The translations under genes were made by a program, and so were the position numbers. The notes under the pieces are model-generated. The model ran no database searches, was not told where the DNA came from, and saw nothing but the letters and a program-made list of their open reading frames with translations. Source: Desulfotignum sp032250905 (lineage in GTDB: Bacteria; Desulfobacterota; Desulfobacteria; Desulfobacterales; Desulfobacteraceae). From it: a stretch of 64,000 nucleotides of DNA. This document shows positions 10,301 through 18,329 of this stretch, in pieces. Within the stretch, counting starts at the first letter, position 1; each line of letters starts with the position of its first letter. The stretch is from assembly GCA_032250905.1 (NCBI GenBank), contig JAVVEQ010000005.1, forward strand, positions 1-64,000, read 5' to 3'.

Positions 10301-10396
10301 GCGGTCGCCATCATGGTGGGACTGCTGTTCGGCACCACCATCACCCTGCTTTTCATACCCGCCCTATACAGCATCCTGTACCGGCGGGAATCCTGA
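7331..10396 (+). CDS. RND-family efflux pump, inner-membrane transporter
   Basis: Proton-driven tripartite pump subunit of the AcrB/HAE type. From ATG at 7331 the product is 1021 residues, the usual RND size. It has the expected layout of TM1, a large periplasmic loop, TM2-6, a second loop and TM8-12. The TM4 motif GMMVDNGIVVSES (Asp at about residue 401) carries the proton-relay aspartate in a slightly divergent context. Internal two-fold repetition is visible. An earlier ATG at 7316 overlaps the adaptor stop, but the hydrophobic N-terminus MNLTAFAINKNRISLSLLVI fits a start at 7331. Substrate cannot be read from sequence. Confidence 0.93.
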   Translation: MNLTAFAINKNRISLSLLVIVVLLGISMYRDLPRDSMPPYVVRVATIVTSFPGANPQRVELLVSKNIEEVVQEIPEVKTVTSQSRTGLSVVTVILKDEVEKQSLQDIWDELRRNLQGMTTLPEGIAPVLKDDDVGVVYGIILGLVSDGFDYDQMEDVARRIRDDLIALPDSAKVVLGGVQEQQVVVEFDPARLSEYGLTVGKLKQIIKETNILNPGGEINVGDKRLILEPSGNYDSIEALKKTIIPVGDGGGVMYLDAITQIRKTYKTPPADLVRVNGRPAISLAISLKEAANIISLGQMVDEKISDYNRRLPWGLEVIRLASLDTYVQKSIDDFIGNLIQSIVIVMAVMLVFLGLRTGLVVAGLIPLVTVMTLLLMGGIQMGLNQVTLAALIMALGMMVDNGIVVSESFIVKLTAGKDRMAAAMETCRELMVPLLISTLTTSAAFLAFYLAESAMGDIMGPLFVVISFALISSWLMSLTIIPLLAFHVVKPKKQKAARASVFDKLNKWYIFILERVLKRKILFVGVMLALFLISLAGFMLVPFIFVPDSDRNLITMDINLPLGTRIEKTVEVVRAIEEHITSDLKTGQERPAGITDWSSFIGEGPQSYDLGYSPDEPNAGYAHLLINTSSGQDNAWIIRELDDFCFNTFADADIKVSLLGQGGGGTPVEIRILGPDQDELYALANETRNALGNIAGTKNIMDDWGPRLLKFVINIDPGNARKAGMTHEDIAVSLQTGLSGVSAGTFREGQDSLSIVMRSRQFSTRTLQDLENTNVFVQSTGKAVPLSQVARIVPQWDYARVMHYDLSRSITVTSELKPGTTASEVTSEIRSWLDAHAGDWPPGYRYELGGDAENTRENMAAVIRYLPLSGCIILLLLIVQFNSIRKTLMVLATVPLGITGVVIGLMVFRSYFGFMAFLGVISLAGIVINNVIVLIDRIEIERNESNRPMAVAVVEACRQRFRPILLTTLTTTLGLIPLYLGGGNMWQPMAVAIMVGLLFGTTITLLFIPALYSILYRRES

Positions 10397-10402
10397 CCGG
10401 TC

Positions 10403-10807
10403 ATGAAATGGATCGGCATCGACGGGTGCAGGGGTGGGTGGTGCCATGTGTGGCTGGATTCGAATGGGTCCCATGGATCCGGTATACTGAAGACCATTGA
10501 TGAATTGACAGCGCTGCCGGACAGTGCAGATGTCCTGGTGCTGATCGACATGCCCATCGGGCTGAAGGAATCCGGTCTCCATGAACGGCAATGCGACAGG
10601 GCTGCCAAGGGCTCCGATCATGCCAGGAGGGCCATGGAATACACCGTCAGTCTTTTGAACGGCGCCAATTTCATCGGCACTTATTCCTGCCAGGGAGAGG
10701 TCAATCCCAAAGTGCTTGAAAAGGCCAGTCAGAAACACTCGCCTCCGCCAGGCAGGTTCTTCGCCAGTTGTTCTTCAATGAATCGTCTGACCTGCTCTTT
10801 GGGTTGA
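10403..10807 (+). pseudogene. Truncated DUF429-family gene
   Basis: The start matches the DUF429 (predicted nuclease-like) family: MKWIGIDGCRGGW, then LIDMPIGL and RQCDRAAKG. Intact members are about 220-250 residues. Here the middle is shortened and recognisable sequence stops near base 10730. After that the frame simply reads through the antisense 3' end of the metallo-hydrolase gene to a stop at 10807. It starts 7 bases after the RND gene stop. I read it as a 3'-deleted remnant. A functional short variant cannot be excluded. Confidence 0.5.
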
Positions 10808-11412
10808 AAAATACCGTAATGCCCTTCACACAGAATATCCGCCTCCAGTTTCAGAAGCCTTTCCATGGATCTGCGGTAATCGGGCAGGTCCGACAGAAAA
10901 TCGTCACTGAAAGGCCCGTGAAGATCCTGGCCGAAAAGCACCTTTTTGCCGGCTGTTTCCACCATCACGGCAATGGATCCCGGTGTATGCCCGGGGATGT
11001 GCAGGCAGTGAAATGCCATACCGCCAAAGGTAAGTTTCGTGTCGCCGTCCAATCGCTCGTACAGTGTCACCGGTTCATAGGAAATGCCATACCAGCCCGC
11101 GGCAGTGCGCCCGTCATGGCCGGGTTCTTCAACGGGGGCTGCATCCAGAACATGGGCATAGAACCGGATTTCAGGCAGTTCACGTGACAACCGGGCACAG
11201 ACGGCCGTATGATCGATGTGGCAGTGGGTCAGGATGCAGTGCCGGATATCTTCAAATCCCCGGCCGTTGACCTCGATGCCTTTGATCATGTCCAGATCCA
11301 TGCCGGCATCGATCAGCACCAGCCCGTCTTCACTGACGGTGTCCACCGCATAGACCGAACAGCCGCTGTCACCCACATGCCAGATATGTTCAATGATCTG
11401 TTTCATTTTCAT
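10729..11412 (-). CDS. Metallo-beta-lactamase-fold hydrolase
   Basis: Soluble 227-residue MBL-fold protein, the normal length of single-domain glyoxalase II-like hydrolases. The metal-binding motif THCHIDH is at about 63-69, with further ligand positions at IPGHTPGS, GQDLHG and the C-terminal EGHYG. There is no signal peptide, so it is cytoplasmic. Its 3' end overlaps the remains of a DUF429 gene on the other strand. A good promoter lies upstream (11470-11497). Thioesterase or glyoxalase-type activity is plausible; the substrate is unknown. Confidence 0.9.
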   Translation of the reverse strand: MKMKQIIEHIWHVGDSGCSVYAVDTVSEDGLVLIDAGMDLDMIKGIEVNGRGFEDIRHCILTHCHIDHTAVCARLSRELPEIRFYAHVLDAAPVEEPGHDGRTAAGWYGISYEPVTLYERLDGDTKLTFGGMAFHCLHIPGHTPGSIAVMVETAGKKVLFGQDLHGPFSDDFLSDLPDYRRSMERLLKLEADILCEGHYGIFQPKEQVRRFIEEQLAKNLPGGGECF

Positions 11413-11469
11413 CCATTATGTCATTGGTGCGATTCATCAAAGCTTCTCCTTTGATCATATTAAATACAT

Positions 11470-11497
11470 ATTGTAACACGATTTATGTGTGTTGCAA
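11470..11497 (-). promoter_or_regulatory. Sigma70-type promoter for the MBL hydrolase gene
   Basis: On the minus strand TTGCAA (11497-11492) and TACAAT (11475-11470) are separated by 16 bases, about 58 bases before the ATG at 11412. The match to consensus is good, but there is no experimental support. Confidence 0.45.
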
Positions 11498-11570
11498 GTC
11501 GAAGACAGCCTGGGAGAATCAGCCGGTTTGAGTCGAAAGAATCCCGAAGTTTTCTTGACAGGGGCAATCC

Positions 11571-11599
11571 TTGCCAAACAGGCGAGAACCCGCTAAGAT
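11571..11599 (+). promoter_or_regulatory. Sigma70-type promoter for the SixA-like gene
   Basis: TTGCCA (11571-11576) and TAAGAT (11594-11599) have the ideal 17-base spacing and lie about 37 bases before the ATG at 11636. An AAAGGAGG Shine-Dalgarno stretch lies just before that start. Confidence 0.45.
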
Positions 11600-11635
11600 C
11601 TTTGTGCGAACAATAATCGGGCAAAGGAGGTTTGC

Positions 11636-12091
11636 ATGGCGGTATATCTGGTGCAGCACGGAAAAAGTCTGCCAAAGGAAAAGGACCCGGCCAAAGGGTT
11701 GTCTGAGGCCGGCCGGCAGGAAACCCTGAAAATTGCCGATGTGGCAAAGATGTATCAGGTGCCGGTATCCACCATCGGGCACAGCGGCAAGACCCGGGCT
11801 GAAGAGACGGCACGGATCTTCAGGGATATTTTAAACAAGGATGCGCCCCTGGAGAAACTGGATGGCATCGGTCCGATAGACGATGTCGCGGATCTGGGGA
11901 ACCGGATCGATCCGGAATCCAACAGGATGATCGTGGGACATCTGCCGTATATGGAGCGGCTGGTCTCCTTTCTGACGGCCGGAAACCCGGACCTGCACGT
12001 GATCCGGTTTCAGAATTCCGGCATTGTGTGCCTGGACCGGGATGAGAACGGCTGGTTCATCAAGTGGACATTGAATCCGCACATCGGATAA
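11636..12091 (+). CDS. SixA-like phosphohistidine phosphatase family protein
   Basis: Histidine-phosphatase superfamily, 151 residues, close to E. coli SixA in length. The N-terminal motif is LVQHGKS, so the phospho-accepting His (His8) is kept but the preceding Arg of the usual RHG motif is Gln. Conserved TRAEETA and VGHLPYM (second catalytic His, about residue 102) are present. It sits upstream of a VOC-family gene whose start is 24 bases past its stop. SixA enzymes dephosphorylate phosphohistidine on signalling proteins; whether the Gln variant is active is open. Confidence 0.82.
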   Translation: MAVYLVQHGKSLPKEKDPAKGLSEAGRQETLKIADVAKMYQVPVSTIGHSGKTRAEETARIFRDILNKDAPLEKLDGIGPIDDVADLGNRIDPESNRMIVGHLPYMERLVSFLTAGNPDLHVIRFQNSGIVCLDRDENGWFIKWTLNPHIG

Positions 12092-12114
12092 TATCTTTTG
12101 CCGGGAGGGATGAA

Positions 12115-12549
12115 TTGAAAATCAACAAGGTCGATCACATCTGCATTGCGGTTAAAAATCTGGATCAGGCCCGCAGGGTCTGGGGGCCGGTCCTGGGAAA
12201 AACCGGACCGGATGATACCTACATCGATGAATCGGAAAAGATCAAAGTGGCCCGGTACTGGATCGGGGAGGTGGGGTTTGAACTCATGGAATCGTTGACC
12301 CCGGACGGGGAGGTGGCAAAATTCATCGAAAAAAAAGGTGAAGGGGTGATGGTCGTCAGTTTGAATGTGGACAACACCCGGGATGCCATGGCAGCACTTG
12401 ATGAAAAAGGGTATCCCTTCATCGGCGGAGCCAGGCCGTTTCGTGACTGCGAGTTTGCCTTTATACATCCAAAGAAAATGAATGGGGTTCTGCTCGAACT
12501 CATTGATGACAAAGGGTCGGACCTTAAAAAACAGACCCCGGAGGGTTGA
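12115..12549 (+). CDS. VOC-family protein related to methylmalonyl-CoA epimerase
   Basis: 144-residue glyoxalase/bleomycin-resistance fold protein. I choose TTG at 12115 because GGGAGG lies at 12103-12108 and the homology starts at KINKVDHICIAVKNLDQA. An in-frame ATG at 12064 lies inside the upstream gene. The paired beta-alpha-beta modules and GVLLELIDD near the end match methylmalonyl-CoA epimerase. However, the segment that normally reads GEG-(M/I)-HH, carrying a metal-ligand His, here reads GEGVMVVSLNV. The first ligand (His8) and the late Glu are present. Epimerase function is therefore doubtful; another VOC activity is possible. Confidence 0.7.
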   Translation: MKINKVDHICIAVKNLDQARRVWGPVLGKTGPDDTYIDESEKIKVARYWIGEVGFELMESLTPDGEVAKFIEKKGEGVMVVSLNVDNTRDAMAALDEKGYPFIGGARPFRDCEFAFIHPKKMNGVLLELIDDKGSDLKKQTPEG

Positions 12550-12619
12550 TATCGGAAACCGGGAGACCCGTAATGAGATCCAATCCTTGATGGACCTGGG
12601 CAATTCCCGAAGTGCATGA

Positions 12620-15600
12620 TCATTCAGGTTCTTTTGGATTTTCATGCCGGTGAGCCAAGGCTTCCTGGTAGGTCCGGATCTCCCGGCAGTAGAACCGGCA
12701 CAGGTTGACGGCAGCCAAAGGACAGTCTTTCAGAAATTGCACAAAATCTTTTCCCGGGATGTCAAAAACCCGGGACCGGGTTCCTGCAGTGATGGTGTAA
12801 ATCTCCGGCTGCCCGTCGATCCACGGCATCTCTCCGCAAAATCCGCAGGTATCTCTCAGAAGTCTTTGCGCTGTCGCACCGGGAACGCACGGCCCGGCAG
12901 GGATGAATCCATCTTGACAGAACAGGGCAACCCCTTGGCTGTCTTTGCCTGGATGCGCCAGGGCCTGCCCCGGGTGCAGTTCCCTGATTCTGCACAGCCG
13001 GGCCGCTGCCAGCAGATCCCTGGTGCTGAGGCCGGAAAACAGCAGATGCCCTTTGAGACAAAAAATATCCCGGACGATCGCCGGTATCTGGGAGGCATCC
13101 GGCAGGGTGCCGGCGGCCCGGCCGAAAAGACAGAATGGACGGGTATGGTCATCTGCGGCCAGGTTGGCCGGATTCATCCCCGGAAGGCGCATGATCGCTT
13201 GATTCGTAAACGATGCCGGATGCTCAACCGTTGCGAAAACACACAACAGGACGACGGCCGGGTCTTCATGACCTCCTGCCAGGGCCTGGTAAACCGTTTC
13301 AAAAGAATCCGGGAACAAAGGATCCCTGTTGAGCGCCCGGTATGCCCGGGACAGCCTTTGGCGGGCGGGCCCCTCCTGGAGAAGCGGGATCAGGGCGTTT
13401 CGCAGGCTGTAATGAAGCTCTCCTTCCAGGGCTTCGATTACGTTGTCAATATCTCGCCGTTTTCCGGATTGCACCGCGCTGAGAATCACCCGCATGCGGT
13501 CATCAAATGCCGTGATGCCCATGATTCTGAGACTGATCTCGATCATTTCCATGTGTTTTTCCCGCAGGCAGTCTCTGAGCAGGCCGGTGGCGGAATCCGG
13601 CGTGGCGTCAGCAAGCGCGTCCGCACAAGAGAGATATCGGCAGGATTCGGTGAGCAGATCCAGGATAGTCCGGGAAAGGAGGCTTTCAGGAATCCCGATG
13701 CGTTTGAGCAGGAGGGCGGCTTCTTCCCTGAGAAGGGTTGACGGCCCGACCATGGATCTGAGAAGCACGGGCGCGATCCCGCTGCCCTGACTGCCGAGAA
13801 ATGCCGCTGCCTGGATACGGATTTCTGAATCAGGATCTGCCAGGAATGCCGCCACATCCGCCGCCGGCAGGTCAAGCCGGCCGGTCCGATAGGCGGATAG
13901 AGCCGCTGTCCTGACTTCGAAAGAGGCATCTCTTCGGGCCTGGCGGATAAAATACCGGGCCCGGTCATGACGTATTTCTGCCAGGCCGGTCAGGGCATAC
14001 GCCCGGGATGCCGTATCCGGTGATGTCAGAAACGCGGCTTCCATTTTTTCTGCAAACAGGCGGTCTCCGGTCCCTGCCAGAATCTTGAGCGCCAGCCTCT
14101 GGTGGAAGCGGTCCCCTGACAGCCATTCATCGATCTTTCTGCGATATGTGTCAAGATGATCCAGGGTGCAGTTCAGACAGACGCCTGTATAGGCCTCGGC
14201 CCTGACTCGGTCGTCCGGGTGATCCAAGTAGCCGGCCATAAAGGTGCCGCATCCCTCGGGGTCGATACGGACCAGTGTTTCAAGCCAGGCAGGCCGGATC
14301 AATGGCGGGGCTGTTCGGGCAAGGGCATAAAGCGTGTCGCGGTGAATATAGGCGTTGTCATGATTCAGGGACCCCAGCAGGATTTCCTGGATGGCCAGCA
14401 CCTGATCTGAAATGATTTTCAGCAGCAGTTGGGGCAGTGCCGCAGGCGTTGTTCTGGAAAGCACAGCCAGACACAGCCGGACGGTCCGTTCATCCCCGGA
14501 GGCAAGGCCGTTTTCGAAGAACTGCCGGGCACCGGCATCCCGGGACAGGATCTGCAGCTGTTCGTCCGCCATCTGTTTGAAATCAGTCCGGTCCTGCCGG
14601 AGAAACCGGATCAGGATATCGGGATAGGCGTTTTTGAGCCGGAATGCGGTCACCATCCAGACCAGGGCAAACGGCAGGGCCACCAGGGAAAGCAGCCGGG
14701 GATCGATGATGCCGCCCACCACGACCAAAAGGCCGGATCCCGCAAAATCCGCCGCCCGGACCACCCCGCCCCGGAGCATCAGCCGGATCATGCTCCGGTG
14801 TTTTTCAGGAAAAAAATTGTACAGAACGGCCCGGGCCGGATTGTTAAGAACGGTTTTGAGCATTTCCGTGGAAAATCTGGCATACACACCGGCAAAAATA
14901 TTGAACTGTACCAGCATGGCACCAAACGCCAGGCAGTAATTGGCCGGGTGGAACAACAGGCTGGCGGGAATCCCCAGGCGGGTAATCAGGCGGCTGGACA
15001 CCATGAGAAGAATGAACATGACCGCATTGGACACTCCTCTGAAAATACCGAAAAAATGGAGGGTGGCGCCTTCGGAGGCAAAATGGCGGTCCACCAGGAT
15101 ATTGAACTGAAAATCCAGGATAGGCAACAGCACGTTGGGAATAGCCAGCAGAAGAACCAGGTACTTGAGCAGGTCTGACTGCTTCAGATAGGCAGCGAAC
15201 GTTTTGATTCTTTCCCTGCGGTCTTTGCCGGCTGCCGGGCGGGGATGCCTTACCCGCAGCTGTGACGGGATCCGGGTGATCGTTTCGGTCAGCTCGTTCA
15301 ATACCGCCGCCAGGATCATGCCGCCGATAAAAATCAGCAGGATGTTGTCGGTGCCGATCCACAGCGACAGATTCCGGGTCATCAGGCTGCCCAGGGTGCT
15401 GCCCAGGATCCCGCCGGCACTGATCAGGGTATAAAGCCGTTTGGACTGCTGGGTGGTGAACATGTCATTGAGAATGTCCCAGTAGAGAATCGGCAGAATG
15501 CCCACCGCCTGACTCTTGAGGATATACAGTGCGGGATAGACCCCTGACATTCCGGAAGAAATCAGAATCCGGATCACACCCATGGCCAGGCCGTAAAACA

Positions 15601-16027
15601 GCAGCAGCCCGGTAAACACCCGTATGTTACGGAACCGCTCCATCAGCATAACGACCCCGCCGGCAAAGAAAAAGGTGATCAGTGCCTCACCCATGAACAC
15701 CATGGGCAGCGCCTCGGCCCCGAACCGTTTCAAAAAAGTGGTCTGGGCCACGTTGTTGACCAGAATGCTCGAGGCGCTCATCACCACCTGAATGACGGTG
15801 ACCCAGATCAACAGACGTCCTTCGCCGGGATGCACCTGCAAAATCCGTCTCACCCCCCCTGCCGGGAGCAGGACATGGAACAGAGAATGTCTGGAAAAAG
15901 AGACGTCGGGCCGGTCTTTTTTCAATGGTTTCACCAGGGGCTCCCTGCCGGGATTCGAAAATGCCGGGTATCCGGTTTCATCCATTTCACCTGCGGTTTC
16001 TGACAGGTATAATACAATAATTTTCAT
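12620..16027 (-). CDS. Nucleotide-transporter-like membrane protein with HEAT repeats and degenerate cyclic-nucleotide-binding domain
   Basis: 1135-residue three-part protein. Residues ~70-470 form about 11-12 membrane helices resembling the ATP/ADP translocase (NTT/Npt, TLC) family, including a loop TTQQSKRLYTLISAGGILG like the family's AKRLY/F-Gly-rich motif. Residues ~490-950 are alpha-alpha HEAT-type repeats (LADPDSEIRIQAAAFLG, LDHPDDRVRAEAYTGV). Residues ~1000-1120 look like a cNMP-binding beta roll with CGEMPWIDGQPEIYTITAG. The phosphate-binding Arg expected after Pro is Glu there, so cyclic-nucleotide binding is unlikely. A paralogue lies at 24351-27251. The gene is divergent from the sulfur gene at 16297 and convergent with the VOC gene. 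Transport of nucleotides is an inference from fold resemblance only. Confidence 0.72.
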   Translation of the reverse strand: MKIIVLYLSETAGEMDETGYPAFSNPGREPLVKPLKKDRPDVSFSRHSLFHVLLPAGGVRRILQVHPGEGRLLIWVTVIQVVMSASSILVNNVAQTTFLKRFGAEALPMVFMGEALITFFFAGGVVMLMERFRNIRVFTGLLLFYGLAMGVIRILISSGMSGVYPALYILKSQAVGILPILYWDILNDMFTTQQSKRLYTLISAGGILGSTLGSLMTRNLSLWIGTDNILLIFIGGMILAAVLNELTETITRIPSQLRVRHPRPAAGKDRRERIKTFAAYLKQSDLLKYLVLLLAIPNVLLPILDFQFNILVDRHFASEGATLHFFGIFRGVSNAVMFILLMVSSRLITRLGIPASLLFHPANYCLAFGAMLVQFNIFAGVYARFSTEMLKTVLNNPARAVLYNFFPEKHRSMIRLMLRGGVVRAADFAGSGLLVVVGGIIDPRLLSLVALPFALVWMVTAFRLKNAYPDILIRFLRQDRTDFKQMADEQLQILSRDAGARQFFENGLASGDERTVRLCLAVLSRTTPAALPQLLLKIISDQVLAIQEILLGSLNHDNAYIHRDTLYALARTAPPLIRPAWLETLVRIDPEGCGTFMAGYLDHPDDRVRAEAYTGVCLNCTLDHLDTYRRKIDEWLSGDRFHQRLALKILAGTGDRLFAEKMEAAFLTSPDTASRAYALTGLAEIRHDRARYFIRQARRDASFEVRTAALSAYRTGRLDLPAADVAAFLADPDSEIRIQAAAFLGSQGSGIAPVLLRSMVGPSTLLREEAALLLKRIGIPESLLSRTILDLLTESCRYLSCADALADATPDSATGLLRDCLREKHMEMIEISLRIMGITAFDDRMRVILSAVQSGKRRDIDNVIEALEGELHYSLRNALIPLLQEGPARQRLSRAYRALNRDPLFPDSFETVYQALAGGHEDPAVVLLCVFATVEHPASFTNQAIMRLPGMNPANLAADDHTRPFCLFGRAAGTLPDASQIPAIVRDIFCLKGHLLFSGLSTRDLLAAARLCRIRELHPGQALAHPGKDSQGVALFCQDGFIPAGPCVPGATAQRLLRDTCGFCGEMPWIDGQPEIYTITAGTRSRVFDIPGKDFVQFLKDCPLAAVNLCRFYCREIRTYQEALAHRHENPKEPE

Positions 16028-16296
16028 TTGACCACCGATTCGTGATCCTGCAGGAAATATTCTGCTCGATTATTATCCCAGAGGCAGGGAGCTGGCTGAC
16101 CCAGTTCATCATCGTTGAAAACCGGAAAATGAGTTATGAATTGACAACGGCCGTCAAAAAGAATAGGAATTAGATAAGACTGTCAAAAAACTCTTTCCCT
16201 GCGCATGTAACTATCCTTTTTCAATGGCTGCTTACCACCTCAGGACCATTTGTGGAGGAAACGCTGATTCAGACAGAACAACTCAGGAGAAAAACA
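16028..16296. promoter_or_regulatory. Divergent promoter region; candidate promoter for sulfur genes
   Basis: TTGACA at 16141-16146 and TAGGAA at 16164-16169 are spaced by 17 bases and point toward the metallo-hydrolase/rhodanese gene. A TTGAC-N6-GTCAA inverted repeat (16141-16156) overlaps the -35 and could be an operator. AGGAGA at 16285-16290 is the Shine-Dalgarno site that sets the ATG at 16297. I see no gene in this stretch. Confidence 0.35.
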
Positions 16297-18327
16297 ATGA
16301 AAACATCTGTCAAATGCCTGCTGGTTTTCGTCATTTCCGCACTCTGTCTGGTCAATGGGCCTGCCACCGGGTTTGCTGGAACCATCAAAGACACCGAATC
16401 CAGTTCCCACTCAGACACCGCTTCCACCTATGACATCGTGGACACCTACACATATCAGGGCTTTACAGTCATCCAGTTCAAACTGGCTGTCCTGTCCCAC
16501 TACTCATACATGCTGATCAGTGACGGACAGGCCCTGGTCGTGGATCCGGGCAGAGATGTTTTCACGTATATCGATGTCGCTCGGGACCAGCAGGCCGGGA
16601 TAACAGGCATCCTGCTGACCCACAGCCATGCCGACTTTGTGGCGGGCCATATTGAACTGGCGGAGAGGATCGGGTGCCCGGTATACATCAGCCACCGGGC
16701 GGAGGCCGGATACGCGCATGTGGTCCTGAAGGAGGGGTCAATCATTACGGTCGGTTCAACAGAACTGGAGATCCTGGAAACCCCGGGGCACACCCTGGAT
16801 TCCACCACCGCCATTATCTACAGTACCCGGGGAGAAAAAAACGCAGAAGCGCTGTTTACAGGTGACACGCTTTTTGTCGGCAGTATCGGGCGGCCGGATC
16901 TGATGGGCGGGACCGTGTCCGCCGCGGCCCTGGCTTCCATGGCGTTCGATACCTGGCAGAACAAGCTGTCAAAACTGCCGGACCCGGTGGTTGTCTATCC
17001 GGCCCATGGCGCAGGCTCCCTGTGCGGAGCCCATCTGAGCGACGACCCGTTCTCGACCATCGGCAGGGAAAGACAGACCAACCATTATCTCCAGTTTTCC
17101 TCACGCAGCGCCTTTATCGCCGCCATCCTCGAGGGCCTGCCTGACGCGCCCCCGTATTTCAAACACAATGCCGCCCTGAACAAAAAAGGACCCGGCCGGG
17201 TTGACTGGGACACACCGGCGGAAACGGTGTCCCCCGATCAGACACGGACCGACCATGGTACCGCATTTGTAGTGGATCTCAGAGATGCCGCCCTGTATGC
17301 CCGGGGACACATCCCCAACTCCGTGAATATCGCACTCAAGGGGCGGCTGGAAACCTGGGTGGGCATCATGGTGCCCTGGGACAGCCGCCTGGTGGTAACC
17401 GGGTCCCGGGAAGAAATAAGCGAGGCGGTCTTCCGGCTGCACCGGGTCGGGTATACGGCCGGGGCCCTGCTGTTTGATGACTGGGTGGCCTCCGGGCTGC
17501 CTCTCAAAAAAATCGATCTGATGGAGCCGGCGGCCCTGTATGCGGCCATGAAAGCAGGCAATGCGCCGGTGATCGTAGATGTCCGGCTGCCCGGTGAGTG
17601 GATGGGGCTGAGAATCGGGCAGGTAATCAACATGCCGCTGAATCAGCTGGAGCAGCTGTCATCCAAGCTGGATCCGTCTGAACCGGTGGTGGCGGTGTGC
17701 AATTCCGCCTACCGGTCCAGCCTGGCACTGGGAATCCTTGAACAAAAAGGGTTTACCAAAGCCACCAGCCTCAAGGGTGGAAGCCAGGCATGGATTGACA
17801 GCGGCTATCCGGTCTTTGGGGCTGATACCCAAAAAAGCACCGCAACCGGCAGTCTTGTCCCCAAAAAAGAGATCAGACTGCCGGAACGGATCTCACCGCA
17901 AGCGCTCAAAGACCTGATCCTGGATCTGCCCGGGACCTTTGATCTGGTGGACATCCGTCCCATTGATTTTTTCACGGATTTTCATCTGCCGCAATCGGTC
18001 AATGTCGACCTGGCAGACCTGTTGAGCAATCCCGCTTTTCTGGTTGGAACCGGTCCTTTGATTATCGTTGACAGAGACGGGACCCTTTCCATGATGGCCG
18101 CCGGCATGCTGTTTCAAAAGACAACGCGGGAAATCAAGGCGTTGAAGGGCGGCCTGGAAGCCTACTGGCAGACCTCTGATTTTACCAGGGTGCAGGACAA
18201 CTCTCCGGCCATGCCTGATTCCCCGACCAGTCCGGTGACATCGCCGTCCCCTGAACCGGCCCCGGTGACTGTCCCGCCTGTTCAACCGAAACCAGAAAAA
18301 CCCGCAAAGAAAAGTGCGGGGTGCTGA
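16297..18327 (+). CDS. Exported metallo-beta-lactamase (persulfide dioxygenase-like) fused to three rhodanese domains
   Basis: 676-residue protein with a signal peptide (KTSVKCLLVFVISALCL, cleavage near GFAG), so probably periplasmic. Residues ~45-260 are an ETHE1/Blh/CstB-type metallo-hydrolase: THSHADF (His109, His111, Asp113), ETPGHT, GDTLFVGSIGRPDL and YPAHG. Three rhodanese-like domains follow at about 310-410, 415-510 and 530-625. Only the second keeps the catalytic cysteine (AVCNSAYRSS, Cys468); the others read VTGSREE and VDRDGTL. A Pro-rich tail ends in SAGC. The start at 16297 is set by AGGAGA and the signal peptide. CstB-type relatives oxidise persulfides and transfer sulfur. Together with the downstream YeeE-type genes it probably handles sulfane sulfur or thiosulfate. 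Confidence 0.85.
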   Translation: MKTSVKCLLVFVISALCLVNGPATGFAGTIKDTESSSHSDTASTYDIVDTYTYQGFTVIQFKLAVLSHYSYMLISDGQALVVDPGRDVFTYIDVARDQQAGITGILLTHSHADFVAGHIELAERIGCPVYISHRAEAGYAHVVLKEGSIITVGSTELEILETPGHTLDSTTAIIYSTRGEKNAEALFTGDTLFVGSIGRPDLMGGTVSAAALASMAFDTWQNKLSKLPDPVVVYPAHGAGSLCGAHLSDDPFSTIGRERQTNHYLQFSSRSAFIAAILEGLPDAPPYFKHNAALNKKGPGRVDWDTPAETVSPDQTRTDHGTAFVVDLRDAALYARGHIPNSVNIALKGRLETWVGIMVPWDSRLVVTGSREEISEAVFRLHRVGYTAGALLFDDWVASGLPLKKIDLMEPAALYAAMKAGNAPVIVDVRLPGEWMGLRIGQVINMPLNQLEQLSSKLDPSEPVVAVCNSAYRSSLALGILEQKGFTKATSLKGGSQAWIDSGYPVFGADTQKSTATGSLVPKKEIRLPERISPQALKDLILDLPGTFDLVDIRPIDFFTDFHLPQSVNVDLADLLSNPAFLVGTGPLIIVDRDGTLSMMAAGMLFQKTTREIKALKGGLEAYWQTSDFTRVQDNSPAMPDSPTSPVTSPSPEPAPVTVPPVQPKPEKPAKKSAGC

Positions 18328-18329
18328 TC

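Noticed and set aside
12064..12114. Upstream ATG for the VOC protein
   Set aside because: It overlaps the SixA-like gene and lacks a ribosome site. TTG 12115 has GGGAGG at good spacing and matches the family start.
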